Origin: Pseudomonas sp. Marseille-Q3773
GTDB taxonomy: Bacteria; Pseudomonadota; Gammaproteobacteria; Pseudomonadales; Pseudomonadaceae
Length of the DNA stretch: 64,000 bases
Reading direction: 5' to 3'
Assembly (NCBI RefSeq): GCF_916618955.1
Contig: NZ_OU745390.1
Coordinates: 2,852,001-2,916,000 of the forward strand
In this document: piece after piece, positions 1 through 9,142 of the stretch
Layout: the number at the start of each line of letters is the position of its first letter
How positions within the stretch are numbered: position 1 is the first letter of the stretch
The notes under the pieces: generated by a model
Seen by the model: only the letters and a program-made list of their open reading frames with translations
The model's database searches: none
What the model was told of the DNA's origin: nothing
Program-made: the position numbers and the translations under genes

Positions 1-2
1 CG

Positions 3-101
3 GCGGAGCGTCATGGCGGCAGCCTGGTGCTGGAAAACCACCCACAGGGGGGCTTTGTGGCGCGGCTGGAGTTGCCTGTGACTGAAGCGACAGGCAGTTG
101 A
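3..101 (+). CDS. Sensor histidine kinase, C-terminal fragment
   Basis: Only the last 32 codons are in the window and the frame is open at the left edge. The visible residues (HGGSLVLENHPQGGFVARLELPV) match the end of a GHKL ATPase domain: the last glycine box and the final beta strand of a two-component sensor kinase. The rest of the protein, its sensor domain and its partner regulator lie to the left. It ends at TGA 99-101 and is followed by a REP pair. The family call is fairly good; the identity of the kinase cannot be told. Confidence 0.6.
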   Translation, partial: AERHGGSLVLENHPQGGFVARLELPVTEATGS

Positions 102-117
102 AGATGTCAATACACAC

Positions 118-214
118 CGCCTCTTCGCGGGTAAACCCGCTCCCACAGGTACTGGTGCAAGGCCTGAAATTTGCGCCACACCTGTGGGAGCGGGTTTACC
201 CGCGAAAGGGCCGG
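118..214. repeat. REP pair, inverted
   Basis: Two copies of the P. putida-type REP sequence face each other, CCGCCTCTTCGCGGG... on the left and ...CCCGCGAAAGGGCCGG on the right, with about 25 bases between them. It lies between two convergent genes. Confidence 0.85.
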
Positions 215-247
215 ATGCCTTGATACGGCAATCAGCCCAAGGCTGCG

Positions 248-805
248 TTATTCGCCCCAGGCGCTGACGAAATCTGCGGTGTCCAGAACCGGCGCCGTAC
301 GCGGCTCGGTCAGCGGCGTACCGACATACAGGTAGCCAATCAGCTCTTCGTTCGCGGCCAGCCCCAGGCCCTTGTGCACATGGGCATCGTAGGCCATGTC
401 GCCGGTCCGCCATACCGCCCCGATCCCTTGCGCATGCGCGGCAACCAGGATGCCATGCGCCGCACAGCCCGCCGCCAGGCGCTGCTCGGAACCAGGCACC
501 TTGAAGTGATCCTGCACGCGGGCAATCACCACGATCAGCAACGGCGCCCGCAGCGGCATGGCGCGGGCCTTGTCCAGTGCAGCCTGGCTGGCATCGCCCT
601 TGTGCTGCAGTGCTTCGGCGAACAGCTCGCCCAGTTTCTCGCGGCCCTGGCCTTCGATGGTCAGGAACCGCCAAGGCCGCAGCTGGCCGTGGTCCGGGGC
701 ACGCAGTGCAGCCTGGAACAGCGCCTCGCGCTGGGCGGCATTGGGCGCCGGATCGGTCAGGCGTGGCACGGAAACACGGTTGAGCAATGCGTCGAGAGCC
801 TCCAT
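248..805 (-). CDS. YdjA-family nitroreductase (FMN-dependent)
   Basis: 185-residue protein of the nitroreductase fold, closest by eye to the YdjA subgroup of small FMN oxidoreductases that use NAD(P)H. The N-terminal segment with RRAPDHGQLRPWRF-like residues (here ALRAPDHGQLRPWRF) is the FMN phosphate-binding region, and the GAVWRTGDMA and IGYLYVG segments are the later flavin-contact region. Length fits the subgroup (about 183). The ATG at 805 has an AGGAGG-type ribosome site seven bases upstream. The physiological substrate is unknown. It is divergent from trkH, with about 100 bases between them. Confidence 0.85.
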   Translation of the reverse strand: MEALDALLNRVSVPRLTDPAPNAAQREALFQAALRAPDHGQLRPWRFLTIEGQGREKLGELFAEALQHKGDASQAALDKARAMPLRAPLLIVVIARVQDHFKVPGSEQRLAAGCAAHGILVAAHAQGIGAVWRTGDMAYDAHVHKGLGLAANEELIGYLYVGTPLTEPRTAPVLDTADFVSAWGE

Positions 806-907
806 GGGCTACCCTCCTGGCAGGTGAATGTGGCGCCATTCTAGCGTTTACATCACCAGACCCATAGGTAGAATGGCGCCCTTCCGTTTCGAGTCAGAGC
901 AGATCAC

Positions 908-2362
908 ATGGCGTTGCCGACCTTAAGGATCATTGGTTTCATCATCGGCATCTTCCTGATTACCCTCGCTGTCAGCATGGCCGTACCCATGGCGACCCTG
1001 GTGGTCTTCGAACGCACCAGCGACATGCCGTCGTTCCTCTGGTCAAGCCTGATCACCTTCCTTGCCGGCCTGGCGCTGGTGGTCCAGGGCCGCCCCGAGC
1101 ATGTGCACCTGCGCCCGCGCGACATGTACCTGCTGACGGTCAGCAGCTGGCTGGTGGTGTGCGTGTTCGCCGCCCTGCCCTTCCTGCTGACCCAGCACAT
1201 CAGCTACACCGACGCCTTCTTCGAAAGCATGTCGGGCATCACCGCCACCGGCGCTACCGTGCTCAGCGGGCTCGACAGCATGTCACCGGGCATCCTGATG
1301 TGGCGCTCGATGCTGCACTGGCTTGGCGGCATCGGCTTCATCGGCATGGCGGTAGCGATCCTGCCGCTGTTGCGCATCGGTGGCATGCGCCTGTTCCAGA
1401 CCGAATCGTCCGATCGCTCGGAGAAGGTCATGCCACGCTCGCATATGGTCGCCAAGTCGATCGTCGGGGTGTACGTCGGTTTCTCGATCCTCGGCGCGCT
1501 GGCCTTCTGGTGGGCCGGCATGAGCCCCTTCGATGCGATCAACCACGCCATGTCGGCAATTTCCACCGGCGGCTTTTCCACCTCCGACCAGTCGCTGGCG
1601 AAATGGGACATCCCCGCCGTGCACTGGGTCGCGGTGGTGGTGATGATCCTCGGTAGCCTGCCCTTCACGCTGTATGTCGCGACCCTGCGTGGCAACCGCA
1701 AGGCGCTGCTTCGCGACCAGCAGGTACAGGGCCTGCTCGGCATGCTGCTGGTCACCTGGCTGGTGCTTGGCACCTGGTACTGGGCCACTACCCAGATGCA
1801 CTGGCTCGACGCCCTGCGCCACGTGGCCCTGAATGTGACCTCGGTGGTCACCACCACCGGCTTCGCCCTGGGCGACTACAGCCTGTGGGGCAACTTCTCG
1901 TTGATGCTGTTCTTCTACCTGGGCTTCGTGGGGGGCTGCTCCGGCTCGACCGCGGGCGGCATCAAGATCTTCCGCTTCCAGGTCGCCTACATTCTGCTCA
2001 AGGCCAGCCTCAACCAGCTGATTCACCCGCGCGCGGTGATCAAGCAGAAGTACAACGGCCACCGCCTCGACGAAGAAATCGTGCGTTCGATCCTGACCTT
2101 CTCGTTCTTCTTCGCCATCACCATCTGCGTGATGGCACTGCTGCTGTCGTTGCTTGGCGTGGACTGGATGACTGCCTTGACCGGTGCTGCAGGCACGGTC
2201 TCCGGTGTAGGCCCGGGCCTGGGCGAGGTGATCGGCCCGTCAGGCAACTATGCCAGCCTGCCGGACGCGGCCAAGTGGATCCTCTCCAGCGGCATGCTGC
2301 TCGGTCGCCTGGAGATCATCACCGTGCTAGTGCTGTGTATGCCAGCGTTCTGGCGTCACTGA
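908..2362 (+). CDS. trkH: Trk-type potassium uptake protein TrkH
   Basis: 484 residues with about ten hydrophobic segments and the four P-loop-like selectivity repeats of the TrkH/KtrB family: SGITATGAT near residue 108, SAISTGGFST near 215, VTTTGFALG near 315 and GAAGTVSGVGPG near 430. It forms the membrane pore for K+ uptake and normally works with the cytosolic NAD-binding protein TrkA, which is not in this window. Length matches Pseudomonas TrkH (484). The gene ends convergently inside the 3' end of the next gene (44-base overlap with the AraC gene). Confidence 0.95.
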   Translation: MALPTLRIIGFIIGIFLITLAVSMAVPMATLVVFERTSDMPSFLWSSLITFLAGLALVVQGRPEHVHLRPRDMYLLTVSSWLVVCVFAALPFLLTQHISYTDAFFESMSGITATGATVLSGLDSMSPGILMWRSMLHWLGGIGFIGMAVAILPLLRIGGMRLFQTESSDRSEKVMPRSHMVAKSIVGVYVGFSILGALAFWWAGMSPFDAINHAMSAISTGGFSTSDQSLAKWDIPAVHWVAVVVMILGSLPFTLYVATLRGNRKALLRDQQVQGLLGMLLVTWLVLGTWYWATTQMHWLDALRHVALNVTSVVTTTGFALGDYSLWGNFSLMLFFYLGFVGGCSGSTAGGIKIFRFQVAYILLKASLNQLIHPRAVIKQKYNGHRLDEEIVRSILTFSFFFAITICVMALLLSLLGVDWMTALTGAAGTVSGVGPGLGEVIGPSGNYASLPDAAKWILSSGMLLGRLEIITVLVLCMPAFWRH

Positions 2363-3380
2363 GCCCCGCGGCCGTGGCGCCCAGGCGGGCACGGTACTCG
2401 CTGGGCGTGGTATCGAACCAGCGGCGGAACGCCCGGTAGAAGTTGCTGGGATCGGCGAAACCCAGCAGGTAGGCGGTTTCCAGCAGGGTCATGCCCGGTT
2501 GGGCCAGGTACTGTTCGGCCAGTTCGCGACGGGTGTCGTCGAGCAATGCCTGGAAACTGGTGCCTTCTTCCTGCAACCGCCGCTGCAAGGTGCGCTGCGA
2601 CAGGTGCAGGGCCTGGGCCAGGGTTTCGCGCTTGGGCTCGCCTTGCGGCAGAATGCGGCACAGCACCTGGCGTACCCGGTGGGTTACCCGGGTTTCGGAA
2701 AAACGCGCCAGGTACTCCCCGGCAAAACGGTCGTGCAGCACCGCCATGGCTTCATTGGCGGTGGGCAACGGCGCCTCCATGTCGGCCCGCTCGAACAGCA
2801 GCGCATCGTGCGCAGCAGCGAACACCAGCGGGGCATGAAACGCCGCCTTGTAAGGCTCGACATGCTTGGGCTGCGGGCCCTGCAGCAGCACCCGGCGAGG
2901 CTGCAGCGGCCGGCCGCTGAGCCATGAGCACAATGCCAGCCCGCAGGCCAGTGACGCTTCGGCACTGTGCCGGGTCGGTGGCAGATGGTCGCCGTGCACG
3001 GTCAGGATCAGCGAATACCCTTCGGGGTCGGCGACGAAGCTCAGGTCGCAGCTTTCGGCAATGATGCGCTGGTAACGTACCAGGCGCTCGAAACCCTCGG
3101 CCAGGGTGCGGCTGGACATCAACGCATAGCCCGCCACATGGAACGATGCCGGGCGCACCACCCGCGCCATGTTCAGACCAATGGCCTCGTTGCCCGACAG
3201 CTCCTCTGCCAATTGCCACAGGCGGGTCATGGCGTCCTGCGGGAAGCGCGCGTCGGGGTCGTCCAGGGCCGTGAAGTCCAGCCCCAGCTGCTTGAACATG
3301 GCCCGGCAGTCCAGCCCTTCCAGCTCGAGTGCCTTGACGATCCCGGTTGCCCAGCTGGCTGACGTGGTTCTTTCGCTCAT
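2319..3380 (-). CDS. AraC-family transcriptional regulator
   Basis: About 353 residues. The N-terminal two thirds looks like the Arabinose_bd-type dimerisation domain found in OruR/ArgR-like regulators; the C-terminal 100 residues hold the double helix-turn-helix (QALHLSQRTLQRRLQEEGTSF, then AYLLGFADPSNFYRAFRRW). The signature ending GFADPSNFYRAF is diagnostic. I chose ATG 3380 (MSERTT); a TTG at 3413 would add 11 residues, and neither has an ideal ribosome site (a GGAG lies 14 bases before the ATG). The target is unknown. Its 3' end overlaps trkH on the opposite strand. Confidence 0.85.
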   Translation of the reverse strand: MSERTTSASWATGIVKALELEGLDCRAMFKQLGLDFTALDDPDARFPQDAMTRLWQLAEELSGNEAIGLNMARVVRPASFHVAGYALMSSRTLAEGFERLVRYQRIIAESCDLSFVADPEGYSLILTVHGDHLPPTRHSAEASLACGLALCSWLSGRPLQPRRVLLQGPQPKHVEPYKAAFHAPLVFAAAHDALLFERADMEAPLPTANEAMAVLHDRFAGEYLARFSETRVTHRVRQVLCRILPQGEPKRETLAQALHLSQRTLQRRLQEEGTSFQALLDDTRRELAEQYLAQPGMTLLETAYLLGFADPSNFYRAFRRWFDTTPSEYRARLGATAAGLSDARTLAYTALAR

Positions 3381-3523
3381 GACAGTGCCGACCGCTCCTG
3401 CGGTGAACCCCAAGGATACTCAATTGGCGCCCATTGTCACTGGAAGGCGCCGCCAGTCACTCTAGACTCGAATCAGGCTCCACGCCGTGCATCCTGTCCA
3501 AAAGTATCTGCCGGAGCAGTGCC

Positions 3524-3835
3524 ATGAACCGCACAGCGCAGTTTCGCAGTTTCGCCGAGTTCTATCCGTACTACCTGGGGGAGCACGGCAACGCCACTTG
3601 TCGCCGCCTGCATTTTGTCGGTACCAGCCTGGTGATTGCCCTGCTGGCCTACACCATCGGCAGTGGCAAATGGGCCCTGCTGCTGGCGCTGCCGGTGTTC
3701 GGCTACGGCTTTGCCTGGGTCGGGCACTTCTTTTTCGAAAAGAACCGGCCTGCGACCTTTACCCACCCGTTGTACAGCCTGGCCGGGGATTTCGTGATGT
3801 TCAGGGATATCCTGCTGGGCAAGATCAGCCTGTAG
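3524..3835 (+). CDS. Mpo1-like (DUF962) membrane protein
   Basis: 103 residues. Two hydrophobic hairpins and conserved histidines (EHGN, RRLHFVG, VGHFFFEKNRPATFTHP) match DUF962, the family of yeast Mpo1, an iron-dependent dioxygenase in alpha-oxidation of 2-hydroxy fatty acids. The bacterial members are the short form and their reaction is not established. The ATG at 3524 follows CCGGAG with eight-base spacing; an upstream in-frame start at 3434 would add 30 unlike residues and is rejected. Confidence 0.8.
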   Translation: MNRTAQFRSFAEFYPYYLGEHGNATCRRLHFVGTSLVIALLAYTIGSGKWALLLALPVFGYGFAWVGHFFFEKNRPATFTHPLYSLAGDFVMFRDILLGKISL

Positions 3836-3854
3836 CTTTGCGGGGGCCTCAGCC

Positions 3855-4667
3855 TTACGCCGGCTCCCGCAACGCTTCAGCCTGGCGGGCTTCGCGCGCC
3901 TGCGCTTCGGCCAACCGGTACAGCTCGATCGTACCATCCCAGTGCTCGATCAGCGCCGTACACGACTCCACCCAATCCCCGCAATTGAGGTACTCCACCT
4001 CCCCCACCCGGCGAATCTCGGCATGGTGGATATGCCCACACACCACGCCATGAAAACCACGACGGGTGCACTCGTGAGCAATGGCATCCTCGAAGTCGCT
4101 GATGAAGTTCACGGCGCCTTTCACCTTGTGCTTGAGGTACGCCGACAGTGACCAATAGCCGTATCCATAGCTGGCCCGCCAGCGGTTGAGCCAGCGGTTG
4201 AGCACCAGGGTGAACTCGTAGGCCCGATCGCCGAGAAACGCCAGCCAGCGGTGGTAACGGGTAATCACATCGAACTGGTCGCCGTGGATCACCAGCAGCC
4301 GACGGCCATCGGCGGTCAGGTGCTCGGCCTCGTCCACCAGCTGGATATTGCCGAGCATCAGCCTGGAATAACGGCGCAGGAATTCGTCATGGTTGCCGGT
4401 GACGTAGATCACTTCGGTACCGCGCTTGCTCATGGTCAGCAGGCGGCGCAGCACATTGGTGTGGGCCTGAGGCCAGTAGATCCCGCTGCGCAGTTTCCAG
4501 CCATCGATGATATCGCCCACCAGGTAGATGCGGTCGGCCTGGTAGCCCTTGAGGAATTGCGCCAGGTGTTCGGCCTGGCAATCACGGGTACCCAGGTGCA
4601 CATCGGAGATCCACAGGGTACGCACGCGCTGCTTGCGCGAGGGACGGGACAGTTCGGCATGGGTCAT
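3855..4667 (-). CDS. LpxH-like UDP-2,3-diacylglucosamine diphosphatase family metallophosphoesterase
   Basis: 270 residues of the calcineurin-type metallophosphoesterase fold. All metal-binding motifs are visible in order: SDVHLG near residue 20, GDIIDGW near 50, GNHDEF near 85, HGDQFD near 120, GHIHHAE near 205. The family includes LpxH, which cleaves UDP-2,3-diacylglucosamine in lipid A synthesis, but the DVHLGTRDCQ variant marks a paralogous LpxH-like group in Pseudomonas, so the exact substrate is uncertain. The ATG at 4667 is preceded by CCGGAG at seven bases. Divergent from the next AraC gene. Confidence 0.82.
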   Translation of the reverse strand: MTHAELSRPSRKQRVRTLWISDVHLGTRDCQAEHLAQFLKGYQADRIYLVGDIIDGWKLRSGIYWPQAHTNVLRRLLTMSKRGTEVIYVTGNHDEFLRRYSRLMLGNIQLVDEAEHLTADGRRLLVIHGDQFDVITRYHRWLAFLGDRAYEFTLVLNRWLNRWRASYGYGYWSLSAYLKHKVKGAVNFISDFEDAIAHECTRRGFHGVVCGHIHHAEIRRVGEVEYLNCGDWVESCTALIEHWDGTIELYRLAEAQAREARQAEALREPA

Positions 4668-4795
4668 GGGCAGGCTCCGGCGCAGTTTGCTGGAGACTGG
4701 CAGGCATGGATGACAGGGCCATGGCGAAACCGTGACGAGTGATGGGCTGTCGGGAATCGGGCACAATGCGGCTCTGCCCCGCCAGGACGTTACCC

Positions 4796-5566
4796 ATGAC
4801 CGGCCCGATCCTCTCGTTGCGCCATTACCGCCACAGCCTGATCGCCCACAGCCATGAACACCCGCAGTTGGTGTTCGGCCTGCGCGGCCGCCTGGAGTTC
4901 GAAGTCCAGGGGCATGGCGCCGGGATCGATCGCCAGGGGCTGGTGGTGGTGCCGGCAGGCGCTCATCACATCTGCGCCAGCGATGGCGGCAGCGATTGCC
5001 TGGTGCTGGATGTGCCCGGGGAGCACTGGCTGCGTGAGCAACTGGGTGAGCATGCCGATGCCAGCCGCCGGCTGCTGGACCGTCCCGCCGCCCTGGGCCT
5101 TAACGAGCGCCAGCAACAGCTGGTGGATTGGCTGGCGGCCAGCCAAGTGCACGACCCGCTGATTGCCCGGCAAGGCGCCGCGCTGCTGCTGGCCAGCCTC
5201 AACCCTACGGTGGCTGCCAGCAGCGGTGCTTGCCAGCGGCTGCCGTATGCGGCGTTCGATGCGCATATCGAGGAGCATGCCGCTTACCCGTTGCAGGTCG
5301 CCGACCTGGCGCGCATCGCCGGGTTGTCCAGTGCCCGCCTGCACGCGCGCTTCACTGCAGAATGCGGGATGACGCCAATGGACTACATCCGCCAGCGACG
5401 CTTGCTCAAGGCGCGGCGGCTGGTCGTGCAGACCTTGCTGCCGATGGGGGAGATTGCGGCGCAGGTCGGGTACAGCTCGCAGAGCGCGTTTTCGGCGGCG
5501 ATGTTGCGGGCATTCGGCTGTACGCCCCTGGCGTTGCGGCGAGAGTCCGGCGACAACGCACACTAG
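4796..5566 (+). CDS. AraC-family transcriptional regulator (cupin sensor)
   Basis: 256 residues. The N-terminal 80 residues look like an AraC cupin (HSHEHPQLVFGLRGRLEFE, then GLVVVPAGAHH); the C-terminal helix-turn-helix pair ends with VGYSSQSAFSAAMLRAFG. The ATG at 4796 has GCCAGGA nine bases upstream. It lies just ahead of an EamA exporter gene on the same strand, separated by a 40-base REP-derived hairpin, so it may regulate that exporter; this is inference from position only. Confidence 0.85.
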   Translation: MTGPILSLRHYRHSLIAHSHEHPQLVFGLRGRLEFEVQGHGAGIDRQGLVVVPAGAHHICASDGGSDCLVLDVPGEHWLREQLGEHADASRRLLDRPAALGLNERQQQLVDWLAASQVHDPLIARQGAALLLASLNPTVAASSGACQRLPYAAFDAHIEEHAAYPLQVADLARIAGLSSARLHARFTAECGMTPMDYIRQRRLLKARRLVVQTLLPMGEIAAQVGYSSQSAFSAAMLRAFGCTPLALRRESGDNAH

Positions 5567-5610
5567 TCTTGCGACAGAACGTGCTGACCTGAGCCTTTAC
5601 ACTATGGCTG

Positions 5611-5650
5611 TGCCGGCCTCTTCGCGGGTAAACCCGCGAAGAGGCCGGCA
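5611..5650. repeat. Perfect 40-base palindrome built from two fused REP heads
   Basis: TGCCGGCCTCTTCGCGGGT, two bases, then its exact complement. Two REP cores are joined without the usual CTCCCACAGG tail and spacer. Transcribed, it would make a 19-bp stem and could end or insulate the AraC transcript from the EamA gene. Confidence 0.85.
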
Positions 5651-5682
5651 CTGTCAGCAGAGATCTTCAGCAAGGACCCCTC

Positions 5683-6573
5683 ATGAACCACCGCACCGCC
5701 CTCGGCGCCCTGCACATTGGCGCGCTGTTCTTCGGCCTCACCGGCGTCTTCGGCAAGCTGGCCGCCAGCGCCAGCCCGGCGATCATCGTGTTCGGCCGCG
5801 CCGCCTTCGCCGTGCTCGCCCTGGCCCTGTTCGCCAGCCTGAGCGGCCCGGGCTGGCAACGCCTGAGCGGCCAGGATGTCCGCCGCCTGCTGCTTGGCGG
5901 CGTGCTGCTGGCGGGCCATTGGGTCAGCTTTTTCATCGCTGTCAAAGTCGGTGGCGTGGCCATTGCCACCCTCGGTTTTGCCAGCTTCCCGGCTTTTACC
6001 GTGATCCTCGAGGGCCTGCTGTTCCGCGAACGGATCCGCCGCAACGAAGCCATGCTGGTGCTGCTGGTAAGCATCGGCCTGATGCTGGTCACCCCGGCAT
6101 TCGACCTGGCCAGCCAGGCCACCGCTGGCCTGCTCTGGGCGCTGCTGTCGGGGCTGCTGTTCGCCTTGCTGTCGCTCACCAACCGCGCCGGCTCCGGCCG
6201 CCTGCCGGCGGTGCAGGCGGCGTTGTGGCAGAACCTGGTGGTGGGCCTGTGCCTGCTGCCGTTCGCCGCACCAGGCCTGGCTGAGGTAGCCAGCCGGGAC
6301 TGGCTGTGGATCGCTCTGCTCGGCATCTTCTGCACCGGCGTGGCCCACAGCCTGTTCGTCGCCAGCCTGGCGGTGATCAAGGCGCGCACCGCCGCCGTGG
6401 TGTTCGGCATGGAGCCGGTCTACGGCATTGCGGTGGCCTGGGTGGTGTTCGCCGAAACCCCGACCCTGCGCATGCTGCTGGGCGGCGCGCTGATCATTCT
6501 CGCCATCGTGCTGTCCAGCCGCCTGGCTGCCGAGCAGGCACCCCGGCAACGGCCCGCGGCCGAGGGCAGCTGA
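5683..6573 (+). CDS. EamA/DMT-family transporter
   Basis: 296 residues with ten predicted membrane helices in two EamA repeats (first about 8-135, second about 148-285). The ends of the repeats carry typical VGGVAIATLGFASFPAFT and KARTAAVVFGMEPVYG motifs. Family members export amino acids, purines or other metabolites; the substrate cannot be read from sequence. The ATG is preceded by AAGGA. Its stop abuts the stop of the convergent SelW-like gene with no gap. Confidence 0.85.
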   Translation: MNHRTALGALHIGALFFGLTGVFGKLAASASPAIIVFGRAAFAVLALALFASLSGPGWQRLSGQDVRRLLLGGVLLAGHWVSFFIAVKVGGVAIATLGFASFPAFTVILEGLLFRERIRRNEAMLVLLVSIGLMLVTPAFDLASQATAGLLWALLSGLLFALLSLTNRAGSGRLPAVQAALWQNLVVGLCLLPFAAPGLAEVASRDWLWIALLGIFCTGVAHSLFVASLAVIKARTAAVVFGMEPVYGIAVAWVVFAETPTLRMLLGGALIILAIVLSSRLAAEQAPRQRPAAEGS

Positions 6574-6855
6574 TCAGCGGTCGTTGTGCCCCAGGTCACG
6601 CTGCGGGTCGATCTGGTCACGCACCCGTTGCTTGAGTACCTTGGCCTCGGGGAAGCCGCCATCGGCCTTGCGCTCCCAGATCTGCACGCCATTGCAGGTG
6701 ATGCGGAAGATGCCCCCGGTGCCCGGCTCCAACGCCACCCGCCCGAGATCATCGGCGAAAGTGCTGAGCAGTTCCTGGGCCAGCCAGGCGGCACGCAGCA
6801 GCCACTGGCACTGCGTGCAATAGGTGATCACGATTTCAGGTTTGCTGTCGGCCAT
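6574..6855 (-). CDS. SelT/SelW/SelH (Rdx) family protein
   Basis: 93 residues. The fold begins with a beta strand then CTQC at residues 13-16, the Cys form of the CxxU redox motif of Rdx selenoproteins, and continues with EPGTGGIFRITCNGVQIWERK and FPEAKVLKQRVRDQI, which fit the family. A thioredoxin-like redox role is assumed for the family. There is no in-frame TGA or sign of a selenocysteine version. It is divergent from plpD. Confidence 0.88.
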   Translation of the reverse strand: MADSKPEIVITYCTQCQWLLRAAWLAQELLSTFADDLGRVALEPGTGGIFRITCNGVQIWERKADGGFPEAKVLKQRVRDQIDPQRDLGHNDR

Positions 6856-6922
6856 GGTGAAACGTCTCCAGGTGAGTGGCCGCTTATACTAGCGGTCTTT
6901 AGCCCACGGTTTGAGACTCACG

Positions 6923-9109
6923 ATGCGCCGCCTGCTGTTCTGTTTCCTGCTCGCCCTCACCTCGCTCACGGCCTTTGCCAGCGAACCGGCCAGGCCCAAG
7001 GTCGGCCTGGTGCTGTCGGGCGGCGCAGCCCGCGGCCTGGCCCACATCGGTGTGCTCAAGGCTCTTGAACAACAAGGCGTGCGCATCGACGCCATCGCCG
7101 GCACCAGCATGGGCGCGGTGATCGGCGGCCTGTACGCCTCGGGCTACAGTGTCGAAGAGCTGGAAAAGCTCGCCACCACCCTCGACTGGCAACAGGCGCT
7201 GTCCGATGCCCCGCCGCGCAAGGACGTGCCGTTCCGGCGCAAGCAGGACGACCGCGACTTCTTGGTGAAGCAGAAACTCAGCTTTCGCGACGATGGCAGC
7301 CTGGGCCTGCCACTGGGCGTGATCCAGGGCCAGAACCTGTCCTTGCTGCTGGAAAGCAAGCTGGCGCATACCGCCGACACCCGTGACTTCGACAAGCTGC
7401 CGATTCCTTTCCGGGCAGTGGCCACCGACATCGCCAGTGGCGAGAAAGTGGTGTTCAGCCGAGGCCACCTGCCCCAGGTGATCCGCGCCAGCATGTCGAT
7501 CCCGGCGGTGTTCGCCCCGGTCGAACTGGACGGTCGGCTGCTGGTGGACGGCGGCATGGTCGACAACATTCCCGTGGACGTGGCCCGCGAAATGGGCGTG
7601 GACCTGGCCATCGTGGTCGACATCGGCACCCCGCTGCGTGACCGCAAGCAACTGGCCACGGTGGTCGACGTGCTCAACCAGTCGATCACCCTGATGACCC
7701 GGCGCAACTCGGACGAGCAGCTGGCCAGCCTGCACCGCGACGACATTCTCATCCAGCCGCCGCTGGCCGCCTTCGGTGTCACCGACTTCGGCCGTGCCCG
7801 GGACATGATCGACGCCGGCTACCGGGCTACCCGCCTGCTCGACGCTCGCCTCGCCGCCCTGCGCCAGCCCGAGGTCGACAGCAGCCTGGCGGTGGCCCGC
7901 TCGCCACGCCAGCGCACCCCAGTGATTACCGCAATCCGGATCGAGAACGACTCCAAGGTCAGCGACGAGGTCATCCGTTCGTACATCCGCCAGCCAATCG
8001 ATGCGCCGCTGGAGCTGGACCGCCTGCAGACCGACATGGGCACGCTGTATGGCCTGGACTACTTCGACCGGGTGCAATATCGCGTGGTCCACAAGGGCGA
8101 CGACAACACCCTGGTGATCAACGCCCGCGGCCGGCGCGGTGGCACCGACTACCTGCGCCTGGGCCTCAACCTGTCGGACGACCTGCGCGGCGACAGCGCC
8201 TTCAACCTGGGTGCCAGCTACCGCGTCAACGGCATCAACAGCCTCGGCGCCGAATGGCTGACCCGTGGCCAGATCGGCGACCAGCAGGAACTCTATAGCG
8301 AGTTCTACCAGCCGCTGGACGTGGGTTCGCGCTATTTCATCGCGCCGTACCTGGACTTCAACTCGCAGAACATCGAAGCGACCCTGGACAACGACCCCGT
8401 CGCCGAGTACCGCCTGGAGCGTTACGGCTTTGGCCTGAACGTAGGGCGGCAGATCGGTACCAACGGTGAAGTGCGCCTGGGCGTGGGCAAGGCCTGGGGC
8501 GAGGCCGAGGTGCGCATCGGCGACCAGGACCTGCCCAAGGTCAGTTTCAACGAAGGCTTCTACGAGCTGAAATACTCGTTCGACACCCTCGACAACGTGT
8601 ACTTCCCGCACCGAGGCGAGGACATCGGCCTGACCTTGCGCAAGTACGACAAGTCGCTGGACTCCGACCAGGATTACCGACAGTGGATGATCAACCTGGA
8701 CAAAGCCATCAGCAGCGGGCCGAACACCTTCGTGCTGGGGGGACGCTACGGGCGCACGCTGGATGCCACCGAAGTGGTCACTTCAAGCTTCGTACTGGGA
8801 GGGGCAAGGGAGCTGTCAGGTTTCCGCCAGGACTCGGTGTCAGGGCAGAACATGAGCCTGCTGCGCATGGTCTATTATCGCCGCCTGACACCACGGGCCT
8901 ACCTGCCGCTGGACTTCCCGTTGTACCTCGGCGGGTCGCTGGAACGTGGGCGGGCGTGGAACAACGACAACGCCTTCGACAGTGGCTACATCAACGCGGC
9001 AAGCATCTTCCTGGGGCTGGAGACACCGTTGGGGCCGTTGAATTTCACCTATGGCGCCAACAGCGCGCATGAGCAGGCGGTGTACCTGAACCTGGGGCAT
9101 ACCTTCTGA
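6923..9109 (+). CDS. plpD: PlpD-type patatin phospholipase, type Vd autotransporter
   Basis: 728 residues, the length of P. aeruginosa PlpD. In order: signal peptide (about 1-20, ending FASEPA), patatin domain (about 25-220) with oxyanion loop SGGAARG, nucleophile elbow GTSMG and catalytic Asp in VDGGMVDN, a POTRA-like segment (about 325-400), and a 16-strand Omp85-like barrel ending in GHTF with a terminal Phe. Such proteins secrete their lipase through their own barrel; PlpD has phospholipase A1 activity. I chose ATG 6923 over TTG 6911 because it begins the signal peptide cleanly. Confidence 0.93.
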   Translation: MRRLLFCFLLALTSLTAFASEPARPKVGLVLSGGAARGLAHIGVLKALEQQGVRIDAIAGTSMGAVIGGLYASGYSVEELEKLATTLDWQQALSDAPPRKDVPFRRKQDDRDFLVKQKLSFRDDGSLGLPLGVIQGQNLSLLLESKLAHTADTRDFDKLPIPFRAVATDIASGEKVVFSRGHLPQVIRASMSIPAVFAPVELDGRLLVDGGMVDNIPVDVAREMGVDLAIVVDIGTPLRDRKQLATVVDVLNQSITLMTRRNSDEQLASLHRDDILIQPPLAAFGVTDFGRARDMIDAGYRATRLLDARLAALRQPEVDSSLAVARSPRQRTPVITAIRIENDSKVSDEVIRSYIRQPIDAPLELDRLQTDMGTLYGLDYFDRVQYRVVHKGDDNTLVINARGRRGGTDYLRLGLNLSDDLRGDSAFNLGASYRVNGINSLGAEWLTRGQIGDQQELYSEFYQPLDVGSRYFIAPYLDFNSQNIEATLDNDPVAEYRLERYGFGLNVGRQIGTNGEVRLGVGKAWGEAEVRIGDQDLPKVSFNEGFYELKYSFDTLDNVYFPHRGEDIGLTLRKYDKSLDSDQDYRQWMINLDKAISSGPNTFVLGGRYGRTLDATEVVTSSFVLGGARELSGFRQDSVSGQNMSLLRMVYYRRLTPRAYLPLDFPLYLGGSLERGRAWNNDNAFDSGYINAASIFLGLETPLGPLNFTYGANSAHEQAVYLNLGHTF

Positions 9110-9115
9110 ATTGCC

Positions 9116-9134
9116 GGGGCCGCAAAGCGGCCCC
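9116..9134. terminator. Hairpin between plpD and the MarR gene
   Basis: GGGGCCGC-AAA-GCGGCCCC, an eight-pair stem between convergent stops. There is no U-tract, so it is a weak or bidirectional terminator at best. Confidence 0.5.
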
Positions 9135-9142
9135 AAGGCCCC

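Noticed and set aside
6899..8611. 570-codon open frame on the minus strand
   Set aside because: Antisense shadow of plpD with no recognisable motif.
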